Positions 1-8,230 of a DNA stretch of 64,000 nucleotides are shown here, one piece after another. The notes under the pieces are model-generated. The model saw nothing but the letters and a program-made list of their open reading frames with translations, had not been told where the DNA came from and did no database searches. Both the position numbers and the translations under genes were made by a program. The stretch lies in the NCBI RefSeq assembly GCF_024228315.1, contig NZ_CP100454.1:2418001-2482000 (forward strand), in the 5' to 3' direction. Source of the stretch: Halomarina pelagica. Its GTDB lineage: Archaea > Halobacteriota > Halobacteria > Halobacteriales > Haloarculaceae. Each line of letters starts with the position of its first letter. The stretch's first letter is position 1.

Positions 1-633
1 AGCATCGAGGCCAAGGCCGACGCGTTCTCCGACGACGACCTCCTCGTGATCCCCGCCCGCGAGATATTCACGGGGTCGTGGCGCGACCGCAAGCACGTCC
101 TCGCGGTGGGCCTCTCGAAGCCGGTCCCCGACTTCGTCACCCTCGACGGTGCGATGTGCGAACTCGACCGCCAGGGCGCGGCGGCGCTGGCTCCCCACCC
201 CGAGTTCCTGAACGTGAGCCTGAGCGCGGCCGACCTCGAGCGCTACGACGTTCGGGCCGTCGAGGTGTACAACCCGAAGCACTGGGACTTTCACAACGAG
301 CGGGCCCGCGAGATCGCGCGGCACGCGGGGCTTCCGGGGTTCGGTTCCTCGTACGCCCACCTCCGCGGGAGCATCGGCGAGGCGTGGACGACGTTCGAGG
401 AGCCGATCGAGAGCGCGGCCGACCTCGCCGCGAGACTGCGATCGGGAGCGTCGATGCGGGTGTTCCACCGCGACGGGTTCGAACACAACCTCCGGCGGGC
501 GCTCGAGTTCGCGCACCTCGGCTACGAGAACACCTGGGGGAAGGTCGATCGGATCCTCCTCTCGGCGACCGAACCGACCCACCCGGGGCACGTCGCGTAC
601 GAGGGTCGGTTCGACGACGTGCGGGTGTACTGA
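1..633 (+). CDS. PHP-domain metal-dependent phosphoesterase, C-terminal part (5' end outside window)
   Basis: The reading frame is open from base 1, so the true start lies upstream and only about 210 C-terminal residues are present. The visible part carries features of the back half of a PHP-fold hydrolase: an early LLVIPAREIFTGS segment, which resembles the conserved strand with a metal-contact Glu, then GSSYAHLRGSIGEAWTTF, which resembles the SDAH-like strand of PHP-associated domains. PHP proteins bind metals and hydrolyse phosphoesters; the substrate cannot be told here. The next gene is convergent. The PHP assignment is family recognition on a partial protein, and the N-terminal HxH metal motif that would settle it is not in the window. 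Confidence 0.6.
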   Translation, partial: SIEAKADAFSDDDLLVIPAREIFTGSWRDRKHVLAVGLSKPVPDFVTLDGAMCELDRQGAAALAPHPEFLNVSLSAADLERYDVRAVEVYNPKHWDFHNERAREIARHAGLPGFGSSYAHLRGSIGEAWTTFEEPIESAADLAARLRSGASMRVFHRDGFEHNLRRALEFAHLGYENTWGKVDRILLSATEPTHPGHVAYEGRFDDVRVY

Positions 634-673
634 CCGGGGTACGGGACGGTAGATACTCTCGGACGACGGGCGT

Positions 674-1165
674 CTACGGGGCGATCCCCGCGGGGAGCGC
701 CCGAAACGCGCTCGCGACGACGCCGGGCGCGACGCGGACGAGCGCGTAGGCGACGGCGAGTTCGGCGGCGGTGACGGCGAGCGTGACGGCGTTTGCGTAG
801 CGACTGCTCGTGGCGACGCCCGTCGGGAGACCGTACTCCCTCCGCAGCGGGTAGAACAGCGCGATGCCGCGCTTGCTGCCGACGACGTCGAGGACGTAGT
901 GGGTGAGCACCCCCACCCAGACGAAGTGGAGGTTGTCGAAGACGACGGGGAAGGCGACGAACAACCCGAGGACGGGCAGGTTGTGCAGCGTCTTCCTGTG
1001 GACGCCGAACGCGGTGTCCACGTCGGGGAGGAGCGCGCCGAGGACCACGGGCACCGTCACCGCCACGACGGCGTAGAGGGTCCCCGCGTCGCCTCCCGGT
1101 TCGAGGACGAACCCCAGGCCGACGCCCAGCAGGAGGCCGTTGACGACGTGACCTTCTTTGTTCAC
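674..1165 (-). CDS. DUF457/YdjM-type membrane-bound metal-dependent hydrolase-like protein
   Basis: 163-residue integral membrane protein with about four hydrophobic segments. The N-terminal VNKEGHVVNGLLLG resembles the His-containing start of the DUF457/YdjM family, followed by the LLPDVDT segment, FGVHRKTLHNL and LTHYVLD, which supply the conserved Asp and His residues of a putative metal site. A longer open frame reaches 1423, but its extra N-terminus is Arg-rich, out-of-frame-like sequence. The GTG at 1165 directly precedes the conserved family start. The gene lies 23 bp from the end of the cinA-like gene on the same strand, so the two may be co-transcribed. Function in archaea is unknown. 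Confidence 0.7.
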   Translation of the reverse strand: MNKEGHVVNGLLLGVGLGFVLEPGGDAGTLYAVVAVTVPVVLGALLPDVDTAFGVHRKTLHNLPVLGLFVAFPVVFDNLHFVWVGVLTHYVLDVVGSKRGIALFYPLRREYGLPTGVATSSRYANAVTLAVTAAELAVAYALVRVAPGVVASAFRALPAGIAP

Positions 1166-1188
1166 GGGCCGACTCTCGGGAGCGCCCG

Positions 1189-1707
1189 CTAAGGCTCTTG
1201 CACTTCTCGTTCGAGGCGCGCGAGCAGGTCCGACAGCGCGCGCTCGGCGAACCGCCGCTTCAGTTCGGTCCGCGATCCCTCGAAGACGTACCGCTCGACG
1301 GTCGTCCGCGACGCGCCGGTACCCCAGGGCGCGGCGTTCGCGACGCCGACGTAGACCGTCCCGACGGGCTTCCCGTCGCTCCCGCCGGACGGGCCGGCGA
1401 TGCCCGTCGTCGCCAGCCCCCACGTCGTGTCGGCGGTGTCGCAGACGCCGCGGGCCATCTGCCGGGCGACCGCCTCGCTCACCGCGCCGTGGGCGTCGAG
1501 CGCCTCGCGGGAGACGGCCAGCAGGTCCCGCTTCGCGTCGTAGGAGTAGGTGACGACAGACCGGTCGAAGTAGTCACTGGAGCCCGCCACGTCGGTGAGG
1601 AGCGACCCGACGAGGCCGCCGGTGCACGACTCGGCGACGGCGAGGGTGGCGTCCGCCGCGCGCAGCGCCTCGCCGACCCGCTCCGCGATCGGGGTGTCGT
1701 CGGCCAT
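1189..1707 (-). CDS. CinA C-terminal domain protein (nicotinamide-nucleotide amidohydrolase, PncC type)
   Basis: 172-residue single-domain protein matching the CinA C-terminal family. The family motif AESCTGGLVGSLLTDVAGSS lies near residues 20-40, followed by VVTYSYDAKRDLL, HGAVSEAVARQMA and TTGIAGPSGGSDGKPVGTVY. In bacteria this domain deamidates nicotinamide mononucleotide to nicotinic acid mononucleotide in the pyridine nucleotide cycle; that activity is inferred by family. The start at ATG 1707 fits the usual family N-terminus (MADDTPIAERVGEAL). Upstream in-frame sequence to 1983 is low-quality and would run into the divergent ATPase gene. The 275-bp gap to the divergent gene holds both promoters. 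Confidence 0.85.
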   Translation of the reverse strand: MADDTPIAERVGEALRAADATLAVAESCTGGLVGSLLTDVAGSSDYFDRSVVTYSYDAKRDLLAVSREALDAHGAVSEAVARQMARGVCDTADTTWGLATTGIAGPSGGSDGKPVGTVYVGVANAAPWGTGASRTTVERYVFEGSRTELKRRFAERALSDLLARLEREVQEP

Positions 1708-1982
1708 GGCGGGGGGAGGGACCGCGGGGGCAAGTAGCCACCGGCGGAGGATCGGAGAGGTCACTGGCGAGGGGATGGGGGTCGCGGTGCGCAGCCGATC
1801 GCGCGGGGAGCGGCGGATCGGGGAGCGATCGGCTATCCGGACTGACGGTCGTCGGGGCCACGTCGAACGACCGCGCCGCGAGGCGGCGTCCGAGGGATCT
1901 GGTTCCGTTCCGGTACTTGAACCTTCGTCGGGCGTCGCAGGACACCAACGAGTACTCAAGTCGTCGCCGGGTAGCCCCGGCA

Positions 1983-3053
1983 ATGAGCGCGAATCCGGAC
2001 GCGGACGCGGTCGAGCGCGGGAGCGCCGACGAGTTCGAGGTCGAGGTCGAGGCCGTCGAGTCGCTCGACGACGAGGACTTCACGCCGGAGGGCGTCGACG
2101 CCCCGCGGTACGTTCTCTACGGCGGGAAGGGCGGGGTGGGAAAGACGACGATGGCGGCGGCGACGGCGCTCGCGAGCGCGAGCGACGGGACGCCCACGCT
2201 CGTCGTCTCGACGGACCCGGCGCACTCGCTGTCGGACGTGCTGGAGACGGCCATCCCGAGCGAACCGGGACGGATCCGCGACGACGTCCCCCTCTACGCG
2301 GTGGAGATCGACCCCGAGGCGGCGGAGGCGACGCCGTTCGAGCAGGGGTTCGGCGGCATGGACGAACTGTTCGGCGGGGGCGAGGCGAACCCGATGGGCG
2401 GCGCGATGCCCGGGGCCGACGAGACGGCCGCTCTCCAGTTGCTGCTCGAGTACCTCGACGACGAGCGCTTCGAGCGCGTCGTCGTGGACACCGCGCCGAC
2501 GGGCCACACGCTCCGCCTGCTCTCGCTGCCCGAGGCGCTCGACTCGATGGTCGGGCGGATCCTCGCCTTCCGCGAGCGGATGAGCGGGATGCTCGGGGAG
2601 ATGCCCGGCCCGTTCGGCGACCCGGACGCGAGCGAGGGCCTCGACCGACTGCGCGACCTCTCCGATCGCATCCAGCGCCTGCGCGCGGCGCTCTCTGACC
2701 CCGCGCGAACCGACTTCCGGGTGGTGATGGTCCCCGAACGGCTGAGCGTCGTCGAGTCCGAGCGCCTGCTCCGCGAACTGGACGACTTCGGCGTGCCCGC
2801 GCAATCGGTCGTCGTCAACCGCGTCACGGAGGACCTATCGAACGTGGTCGGCTCGGACGCGGACGTCGACTGGTTCGTCAAGCCCGACACGGAGGGCTGT
2901 GAGTTCTGCAAGCGCCGGTGGCAGAGCCAGCAGAAGGCGCTCCACCGCGCGCAGGAGGTGTTCCGCTCCCGCGAGATCAAGCGCGTCCCGATGTTCGCCG
3001 ACGAGGTGAGCGGCGAGGCGATGCTGCGGGTCGTCGCGGCCTGCCTCGACTGA
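1983..3053 (+). CDS. ArsA/Get3-family ATPase
   Basis: 356-residue cytosolic P-loop ATPase of the arsenite-pump/tail-anchored-protein-targeting family. Visible motifs: deviant Walker A GGKGGVGKTT at about residues 47-56, VVSTDPAHSLSD (switch I), VVVDTAPTGHTLRLLSLP (the ArsA/Get3 signature), and a C-terminal GCEFCKRRW with a CxxC like the zinc-binding pair of Get3. One ATPase domain, not two, and the CxxC argue for a Get3-like dimer rather than bacterial ArsA. No arsenic genes are nearby. An Asp/Glu-rich tail of about 40 residues precedes the P-loop. ATG 1983 is preferred: a TATA-like element near 1952-1959 puts it as a leaderless start, whereas the in-frame ATG at 1917 adds an Arg-rich stretch. 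Confidence 0.85.
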   Translation: MSANPDADAVERGSADEFEVEVEAVESLDDEDFTPEGVDAPRYVLYGGKGGVGKTTMAAATALASASDGTPTLVVSTDPAHSLSDVLETAIPSEPGRIRDDVPLYAVEIDPEAAEATPFEQGFGGMDELFGGGEANPMGGAMPGADETAALQLLLEYLDDERFERVVVDTAPTGHTLRLLSLPEALDSMVGRILAFRERMSGMLGEMPGPFGDPDASEGLDRLRDLSDRIQRLRAALSDPARTDFRVVMVPERLSVVESERLLRELDDFGVPAQSVVVNRVTEDLSNVVGSDADVDWFVKPDTEGCEFCKRRWQSQQKALHRAQEVFRSREIKRVPMFADEVSGEAMLRVVAACLD

Positions 3054-3066
3054 GGGCGGGGCGACC

Positions 3067-3133
3067 GTCGATCTGCCGCGTCGATCCGTCGGACCGTCGG
3101 ACCGTCGGTCCGTCGAATCGCTCTGACCGTCGG
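3067..3133. repeat. Short direct-repeat cluster (unit about 9 bp, GACCGTCGG)
   Basis: The gap between the ArsA-like gene and the glycerate kinase gene (convergent ends) is filled with imperfect copies of GACCGTCGG/TCCGTCGGA. It is a low-complexity spacer between two 3' ends. I see no gene here. A similar CCGTCGGTCGAGG repeat occurs at 41128-41175. Confidence 0.6.
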
Positions 3134-3140
3134 CTCGCCC

Positions 3141-4484
3141 TCAGTCCGCCGCGGCGTCGGGCGTATCCTCCGGCGCGTCGAGCACGACGACCCGGAGGTC
3201 GTTCACGTTCGTCGCGCTGTCGACGCGCAGCAGCGCGTCGCGGGCGGCGAGGAAGGGGTAGGCGTCGTTGGCCGCGAGGGCGTCGCGAGCGGCCTCCGCG
3301 TCCTCGGGAGGGACGGTCCCGGCGTCGACGAGCGCCCCCGCCACGTCGGTCCCGCCGTCCCGCCCGTCCGTGTCCACGCTGGCGAACGTCGCGTCCTCGG
3401 GGAGTTCGAGCGCCGCCGCGAGCGCGAACTCGAGGTTCGGCCCGCCGGTGCCGTCGCCGCGAACGGTGACGGTGCACTCGCCCGCCGAGAGGAGGACGGC
3501 GGGCGGGTCGGCAGGCTCGCCGGCGGCGAGACACTCCTCCGCGACGGCGACGTGCGCGAGGGCGATCTCGCGCGCCTCCCCGCGCATCCCCGACGCGAGC
3601 ACGAGCGGATCGTAGCCCGCCTCGCGAGCGACCGCGCCGGCCGCGTCGAGCGCGGTGCGCGCCGTCACGAGCATGTGAGTGTGCACGTGCGAGGCGTCGA
3701 CTTCCTCGTCGGATCGTTCCCGCAGCGCGGCGCGGACCGACTCCGGCACCGTCACGTCGTAGCGGTCGAGGACCGTCTCGGCGTCGAGGTCGGGGAGGGT
3801 CGGACAGAACGGCCCGCTCGCGATCACGGCGGGGTCGTCGCCGACCACGTCGCTCACGAGCAGCGCGACGACGGTCGCCGGGGTCGACGCCGCGGCGAGA
3901 CCGCCGCCCTTGACCCGCGAGAGGCGCTTTCGCACGGCGTTGATCGCCTCGATGGGCGCGCCGCTCTCGACCAGCGCGCGCGTCGTCGCCCGCATCTCGT
4001 CGAGCGGGACGGTCGGCGCGACGAGCAGCGCGCTCCCGCCGCCGGTGACGGGCGCGAGCACGAGCGTCCGCTCGTCGGCCGATTCGAGCAGGGAGACGAC
4101 GCGCCCGGTGGCCGCGACGCCGCGCTCGCTCGGGATCGGGTGGTCGCCGACCGCGACCTCGACGCGGTCGAGGTCCTCCGTCCCGTCTCCGTCCCCGTCC
4201 TCGTCTCCGCCCGGGCGTCCCGGGTCGTCGGTCACGACCACTCCCTCGTCGATCCGCTCGCCGAGGACGGTCTCCAGCCCGCGAGCGACCGCGACGGCGG
4301 CCTTCCCGCCGCCCGCGACGACGACCCGGTCGTAGTCCGCGAGGTCGAACGCGGCGTCCCCGACGCGGAGCGTCTCGCCGTCGAGCGCGACCCGCTCGCG
4401 CACGGCGCGCTCCGGATCGGCGGCGGCGACGCCCGCCTCGACGCACTCGCGGGCGACGGTTCGCGGGGAACGTGTGTCGGTCAT
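3141..4484 (-). CDS. Glycerate 2-kinase (MOFRL/DUF4147 family)
   Basis: 447-residue protein of the class II glycerate kinase family, which phosphorylates D-glycerate to 2-phosphoglycerate using ATP. Seen: VVVAGGGKAAVAVARGLE near residues 50-70, VGDHPIPSERG, APVTGGGSALLVAP, INAVRKRLSRVKGGGL and the C-terminal VLLSAGECTVTVRGDGTGG with the MOFRL-type GGPNLEFALAAALEL. A Gly/Asp-rich insertion sits at about residues 88-105 (GRPGGDEDGDGDGTEDLD). In haloarchaea this enzyme links sugar degradation products to lower glycolysis. It ends 4 bp after the start of an SDR gene on the same strand and is likely co-transcribed with it. ATG 4484 is the first in-frame start. Confidence 0.88.
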   Translation of the reverse strand: MTDTRSPRTVARECVEAGVAAADPERAVRERVALDGETLRVGDAAFDLADYDRVVVAGGGKAAVAVARGLETVLGERIDEGVVVTDDPGRPGGDEDGDGDGTEDLDRVEVAVGDHPIPSERGVAATGRVVSLLESADERTLVLAPVTGGGSALLVAPTVPLDEMRATTRALVESGAPIEAINAVRKRLSRVKGGGLAAASTPATVVALLVSDVVGDDPAVIASGPFCPTLPDLDAETVLDRYDVTVPESVRAALRERSDEEVDASHVHTHMLVTARTALDAAGAVAREAGYDPLVLASGMRGEAREIALAHVAVAEECLAAGEPADPPAVLLSAGECTVTVRGDGTGGPNLEFALAAALELPEDATFASVDTDGRDGGTDVAGALVDAGTVPPEDAEAARDALAANDAYPFLAARDALLRVDSATNVNDLRVVVLDAPEDTPDAAAD

Positions 4485-4488
4485 GGGG

Positions 4489-5310
4489 TCACAGCAGGCG
4501 CTCGAGCAGCGAGAAGGCGGTGTCGCGCGCGCCGTCGGGCAGGTAGCGCGCCTTCAGGCTCAGTTCGGCGAACCCGCCGACCGGGTAGCGCGCCCGGGGG
4601 TCGGGCGTCACGGCGGCCTCGAGGACGGTGCGCGCCACCTGGTCGGGGCGGACGGCGATCGGGCTCTGCCCGCCGAAGACCTCGCCGTCGTCGTAGAGGC
4701 GGTAGACCGTCTCGTAGGCGTCCGACCGGGGGAGTTCCTCCAGTTCGCCGTTGGCGCGCTCGGCGAAGCCGGTCTCGACGGGGCCGGGTTCGACCAGCAC
4801 CGCCCGGACGCCGTGGGGTGCCACTTCGTTGCGCAGCGCGTCGGTGAGCGCCTCCAGGGCGAACTTCGAGGCCGCGTACGCCCCCATCCCGGGCGTCGAG
4901 ATCCGCCCGGCGACGCTGGAGACGTTGACGACGCGCCCCTCGCCGCGTTCGCGCATGTGCGGCAGCACCGCGCGCATCAGCCGGTGGGGGCCGTAGACGT
5001 TCACCTCGAACTGGCGGTGGAGCGCGTCGGTCGTGACGTCCTCGACGGGGCCGAACTGCCCGTAGCCCGCGTTGTTCACGAGGCAGTCGAGACGGCCCTG
5101 CTCCCCGAGGACGGCGTCGACGACGGCGCGAACCTGCTCCTCGTCGGTGACGTCGAGTTCGGCCGTCTCGCAGCCGAGGTCCGCGAGGTCGACGAGGTCG
5201 GCGGCGTCGCGGGCGGTCGCGTAGACGGTCCAGTCGTCGTCGAGGAACGCGCGGGCGGTCGCCCGACCGATGCCGGACGAACAGCCCGTGATGAGCGCGG
5301 TCTTTGCCAT
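4489..5310 (-). CDS. SDR-family oxidoreductase (NAD(P)-dependent)
   Basis: 273-residue classical short-chain dehydrogenase. The N-terminal Rossmann motif TGCSSGIGRATA is at about residues 8-19, NNAGYG follows, and the catalytic Ser and Tyr-x3-Lys lie in VSSVAGRI and YAASKFALEAL. C-terminal features (VLVEPGPVETGFAER) resemble the subfamily often annotated as oxidoreductase/retinol dehydrogenase-like. The substrate is not identifiable. It starts 24 bp downstream of the endonuclease V stop on the same strand and ends just before the glycerate kinase start, so it sits in the middle of a minus-strand run. Confidence 0.85.
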   Translation of the reverse strand: MAKTALITGCSSGIGRATARAFLDDDWTVYATARDAADLVDLADLGCETAELDVTDEEQVRAVVDAVLGEQGRLDCLVNNAGYGQFGPVEDVTTDALHRQFEVNVYGPHRLMRAVLPHMRERGEGRVVNVSSVAGRISTPGMGAYAASKFALEALTDALRNEVAPHGVRAVLVEPGPVETGFAERANGELEELPRSDAYETVYRLYDDGEVFGGQSPIAVRPDQVARTVLEAAVTPDPRARYPVGGFAELSLKARYLPDGARDTAFSLLERLL

Positions 5311-5334
5311 GGTTTCGACACACTCCCCCCGACC

Positions 5335-6090
5335 TTAAGAATCGCCGCCTCGATCGACGCTCCGTTTCACCTCGTCTGCGTACCCATCGGCCAGCCGCGT
5401 CGGTTCGGGGAGCTTGTACCCGCCCCGGCAGGCGAGGACGACGTCGGCCGCCGTCTCGGCGCTCACGCGGTGGCCCGGCGAGACGTAGAGCGGGTTGATG
5501 CGGTAGGAGTCGAACTGCCGGGTCTGGACGGCGTAGCCGACGACGGTCCCGTTCGGCGCGTCCACGCGGCCGTTCGCCTCGATCGCGACGCGCGCTCCCT
5601 CCGCCAGTTCGTCGGTGGGGGAGACGGGCCGGCCGCACAGCAGGCTCTTTGCCACCCCCACGGCGGGCACGTCGAGCGCGACGCCCATGTGGGTCGCCAG
5701 GCCGGCCTGCCGGAAGTGGATGCGGCCGCTGCCGTCGAACAGCACCAGGTCGGGCCGCGCGTCGAGCGCCTCGAAGGCGTCGAGGATGGGGCCGCCCTCG
5801 CGGAAGGAGAGCAGGCCGGGCACGTAGGGGAACTCCGTCGGCGAGACGGAGCGAGCGCGCTCCACGACCGTGTCGCCCCGGAGGACGACCACGACGCTCA
5901 CCACCCGGTCGTCGAGGAAGGCCTGATCGACGCCCGCGACGAGCGGGCCCTCCGGCCGGCCTGCGCGCGCGGGGTCGAACTCGAAGCGGTCCTCGAAGAC
6001 GGCGCTCGCGGCGATCTCGCGCTGGGTCGCCTCCATCTCCTCGCGCGAGGCGGCCGCGTCGGGTCGGAACTCGGGGCGGGCGACCTCCAT
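5335..6090 (-). CDS. nfi: Endonuclease V (deoxyinosine 3' endonuclease)
   Basis: 251-residue endonuclease V, a DNA-repair nuclease that cuts at the second phosphodiester bond 3' of deoxyinosine. Diagnostic segments: VAGVDQAFLDDRVVSVVVVL with the first catalytic Asp near residue 55, EFPYVPGLLSFREG, LVLFDGSGRIHFRQAGLATH, and GVAKSLLCG. The second half ends YVSPGHRVSAETAADVVLAC. All expected acidic catalytic positions are present. It lies 3 bp from the rhomboid gene on the same strand. The association with membrane and oxidoreductase genes looks like co-transcription without an evident pathway link. Confidence 0.92.
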   Translation of the reverse strand: MEVARPEFRPDAAASREEMEATQREIAASAVFEDRFEFDPARAGRPEGPLVAGVDQAFLDDRVVSVVVVLRGDTVVERARSVSPTEFPYVPGLLSFREGGPILDAFEALDARPDLVLFDGSGRIHFRQAGLATHMGVALDVPAVGVAKSLLCGRPVSPTDELAEGARVAIEANGRVDAPNGTVVGYAVQTRQFDSYRINPLYVSPGHRVSAETAADVVLACRGGYKLPEPTRLADGYADEVKRSVDRGGDS

Positions 6091-6093
6091 GGG

Positions 6094-6990
6094 TCAGAAG
6101 GGGCCGCGGCCGCGACCGGGGCCGCCCGGCCCGCCGCCGAACTGGACCTGGCTCGTCGCCCGGACGCCCTGCCGGCGGGCGTACTCGCCGTAGGCGAGGC
6201 CGATCACGAGGCCGATGAGGTGGGCGAAGTGGGCGACGCCGCCGCCGAAGAGGTCGACGCTGAACACGCCGGCCACGGACAGCGCCGCGTACCCGAACGT
6301 GAGCACCCAGATCGGGATGGGGATGAAGAAGTAGAGGTACACCTTGAGGTCCGGGTTCAGGACGGTGAGCACCCCGAGGATCGCCATGATCGCGCCGCTC
6401 GCCCCGAGGACGGCGGTCGGGTCGCCCATCGCGAGGCCGAGGCCGACCTGGGCGAGTCCGGCCGCGATCCCGCTCACCAGGAACAGCGCGGCGAAGGTCC
6501 TCGAGCCGACGTACCGCTCGGTCAGCGGGCCGAAGAAGAACAGCACGATGGCGTTCCCGAGGATGTGGTAGAAGCCGAAGGGAGCGTGGGAGAACACCGA
6601 CGTCACCCACGTCCAGACGTACCAGACGTTCCGCGAGGAGAGGACGAAGATGGAGAGGAACGCGTCCTGCCCGAGCGTCGCGAGCACGATCTGCTCGGCG
6701 ATGAACACCAGGACGATGATCCCGAGAAAGAGGTAGGAGACGTTCCCCCGGAAGTACGAGAGCGGGCCGCCGGCCCTCGCGACGCGCTGGCGGGCCGTCG
6801 CGACCCGCCCCTGGTCGTTCACGCTGTCGTCGAAACCGCTGTCGAACACGCCGCCCGGGTCGCCCCAGTTCTGCAGGCCGGGGCAGTCGTGAGCCTCGGG
6901 AAGCCGGTGGTCGCCACAGTAGGTGCCGCCGCAGTGCCGGCAGCGATACGGCAGGTTCTCCTGCTTCCCACACACGTCGCACGTGGCCAT
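6094..6990 (-). CDS. Rhomboid-family intramembrane serine protease with N-terminal AN1-type zinc finger
   Basis: 298 residues. The first about 40 residues form a Cys/His cluster (CDVCGKQ, CRHCGGTYCGDHRLPEAHDC) typical of AN1-like zinc fingers found on haloarchaeal rhomboids. Six or more hydrophobic helices follow from about residue 85. The catalytic Ser is in VLGASGAIMAILGVL and the catalytic His in FAHLIGLVIGLAYG, so the Ser-His dyad is intact. The LTERYVGSRTF loop resembles the conserved L1 region. The C-terminus is a Gly/Arg-rich tail (FGGGPGGPGRGRG). The protein should cleave transmembrane segments of unknown substrates. Confidence 0.9.
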   Translation of the reverse strand: MATCDVCGKQENLPYRCRHCGGTYCGDHRLPEAHDCPGLQNWGDPGGVFDSGFDDSVNDQGRVATARQRVARAGGPLSYFRGNVSYLFLGIIVLVFIAEQIVLATLGQDAFLSIFVLSSRNVWYVWTWVTSVFSHAPFGFYHILGNAIVLFFFGPLTERYVGSRTFAALFLVSGIAAGLAQVGLGLAMGDPTAVLGASGAIMAILGVLTVLNPDLKVYLYFFIPIPIWVLTFGYAALSVAGVFSVDLFGGGVAHFAHLIGLVIGLAYGEYARRQGVRATSQVQFGGGPGGPGRGRGPF

Positions 6991-7052
6991 TACCCGACGC
7001 TACGAGTCAGGCGACAAAGGGGTTTGGGGTCGCCTCCGGCCCGCACGGGCGT

Positions 7053-8144
7053 TCACGTCGCCGGATCGGGGTCGTAGTCGGGCCCGACCAGCACGGGGAG
7101 GGCGGCCGGGACCGCGGACAGCGAGAGCGACTCGCGCGTCGAGAGTTCGCCGTCGAGGCTCACCGAGACGGGACCGTCGAGGAAGGCGACGTCGGCCGCC
7201 GAGGCGTCGAACCGGGTCACGCCCCCCGTCTCGCGGTCGAACAGTCGATGGACCGCCGCCTCGCGGAGCGCCCGCAGGGGCGCGAGCGACTCGACGACCA
7301 CCACCTCCAGCAGTCCGTCCTCGACGTCCCCCTGTCCGCCCTCGCCGGTGAACCGGCGGCTGTTGCCCACGAGCAGGCAGAGGGCGTCGCCCGACCACGT
7401 CCGCCCGCCGGTCGGCGTCTCCATCGAGAGTTCGACCGGGTGCGGTTCGTACGCGGTGGCCTCGCTGACGGCGCTCACCACGAAGGCGAGCGTCCCGAGG
7501 CGGGCCTTCAGGCCGGAGCCGGCGGCCCCGCTCGCGGCCGCGGGGAACCCCGCGACGCAGGACATGACGAACACCGCCCCCTCGTCGGTCGCTCCCGCGT
7601 CGTTGGGTGCATCCACACGGTCGGATGCTTCCGCGCCGTCGGTCGTTCCGGCGTCGTCCTCGTCCGGCCCGTCGAGGCGGTCGGGCGCGTCCCGCCCGCG
7701 CGCGGAGCGTCGCTCCGCGCCCCGAACTCGACCGACGTCGATGCGGCGACGGCGACCCGCGTCGAGCGCGTCGAAGCCGTCGTCGAGCGTCTCGACGCCG
7801 AGATTTCCGGCGAAGAGGTTCGCCGTCCCCGCCGGGAGGACGCCGAGGGTCACCGCGTCGAGCGCGTCGGCCTCGGCGAGCGCCCCGACGACGGTGTTGA
7901 CCGTACCGTCGCCGCCGCAGGGCGCGAGGACGTCCACGCCGTCGTCGAGGGCACCCCGCGTCGCCCGGCGCGCGTCGGCCGCGGAGTCGGTCTCGACGAC
8001 CTCGTAGCCGCGCTCGTCCGCGACGGCGCGAACCCGTCCGGCGTGGTCGGCGCTCCCGCTCTCGGGGTTGAGCACGATGCGGACTCGAGTACCGGTCTGC
8101 AGATCGGTCGCGCCGGGGGACCTCTCGTCTGGTGCGCGATCCAT
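7053..8144 (-). CDS. Diacylglycerol/lipid kinase family protein (YegS/DgkB type)
   Basis: 363 residues. The N-terminal RIVLNPESGSADHAGRV and the APCGGDGTVNTVVGAL glycine-rich nucleotide motif (about residues 75-92) define the DAGK catalytic domain, followed by VLPAGTANLFAGNLG. The family transfers phosphate from ATP to a lipid diol; in archaea the acceptor is uncertain. A hydrophilic insertion of about 60 residues (near 155-195, rich in Asp, Gly, Ala, Arg) interrupts the domain before the conserved FVMSCVAGFPA strand. The C-terminal beta-sandwich (DGLLEVVVVESL, GPVSVSLDGE) is present. ATG 8144 gives a family-like N-terminus. Confidence 0.85.
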   Translation of the reverse strand: MDRAPDERSPGATDLQTGTRVRIVLNPESGSADHAGRVRAVADERGYEVVETDSAADARRATRGALDDGVDVLAPCGGDGTVNTVVGALAEADALDAVTLGVLPAGTANLFAGNLGVETLDDGFDALDAGRRRRIDVGRVRGAERRSARGRDAPDRLDGPDEDDAGTTDGAEASDRVDAPNDAGATDEGAVFVMSCVAGFPAAASGAAGSGLKARLGTLAFVVSAVSEATAYEPHPVELSMETPTGGRTWSGDALCLLVGNSRRFTGEGGQGDVEDGLLEVVVVESLAPLRALREAAVHRLFDRETGGVTRFDASAADVAFLDGPVSVSLDGELSTRESLSLSAVPAALPVLVGPDYDPDPAT

Positions 8145-8230
8145 GTCACCGGGTAGCCGTCAGAGACTGAATAGCCCCTCGGTCACCCGATCCGCCAGTG
8201 GGAAGGTGGTAGCGATCGAACGCCACACTC

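Noticed and set aside
4474-7077. 867-codon plus-strand open frame
   Set aside because: It lies antisense to the well-supported SDR, endonuclease V and rhomboid genes. The translation is a repeat-like mix of Arg, Gly, Val, Asp, His and Glu with no domain. Long antisense frames are expected at this GC content.
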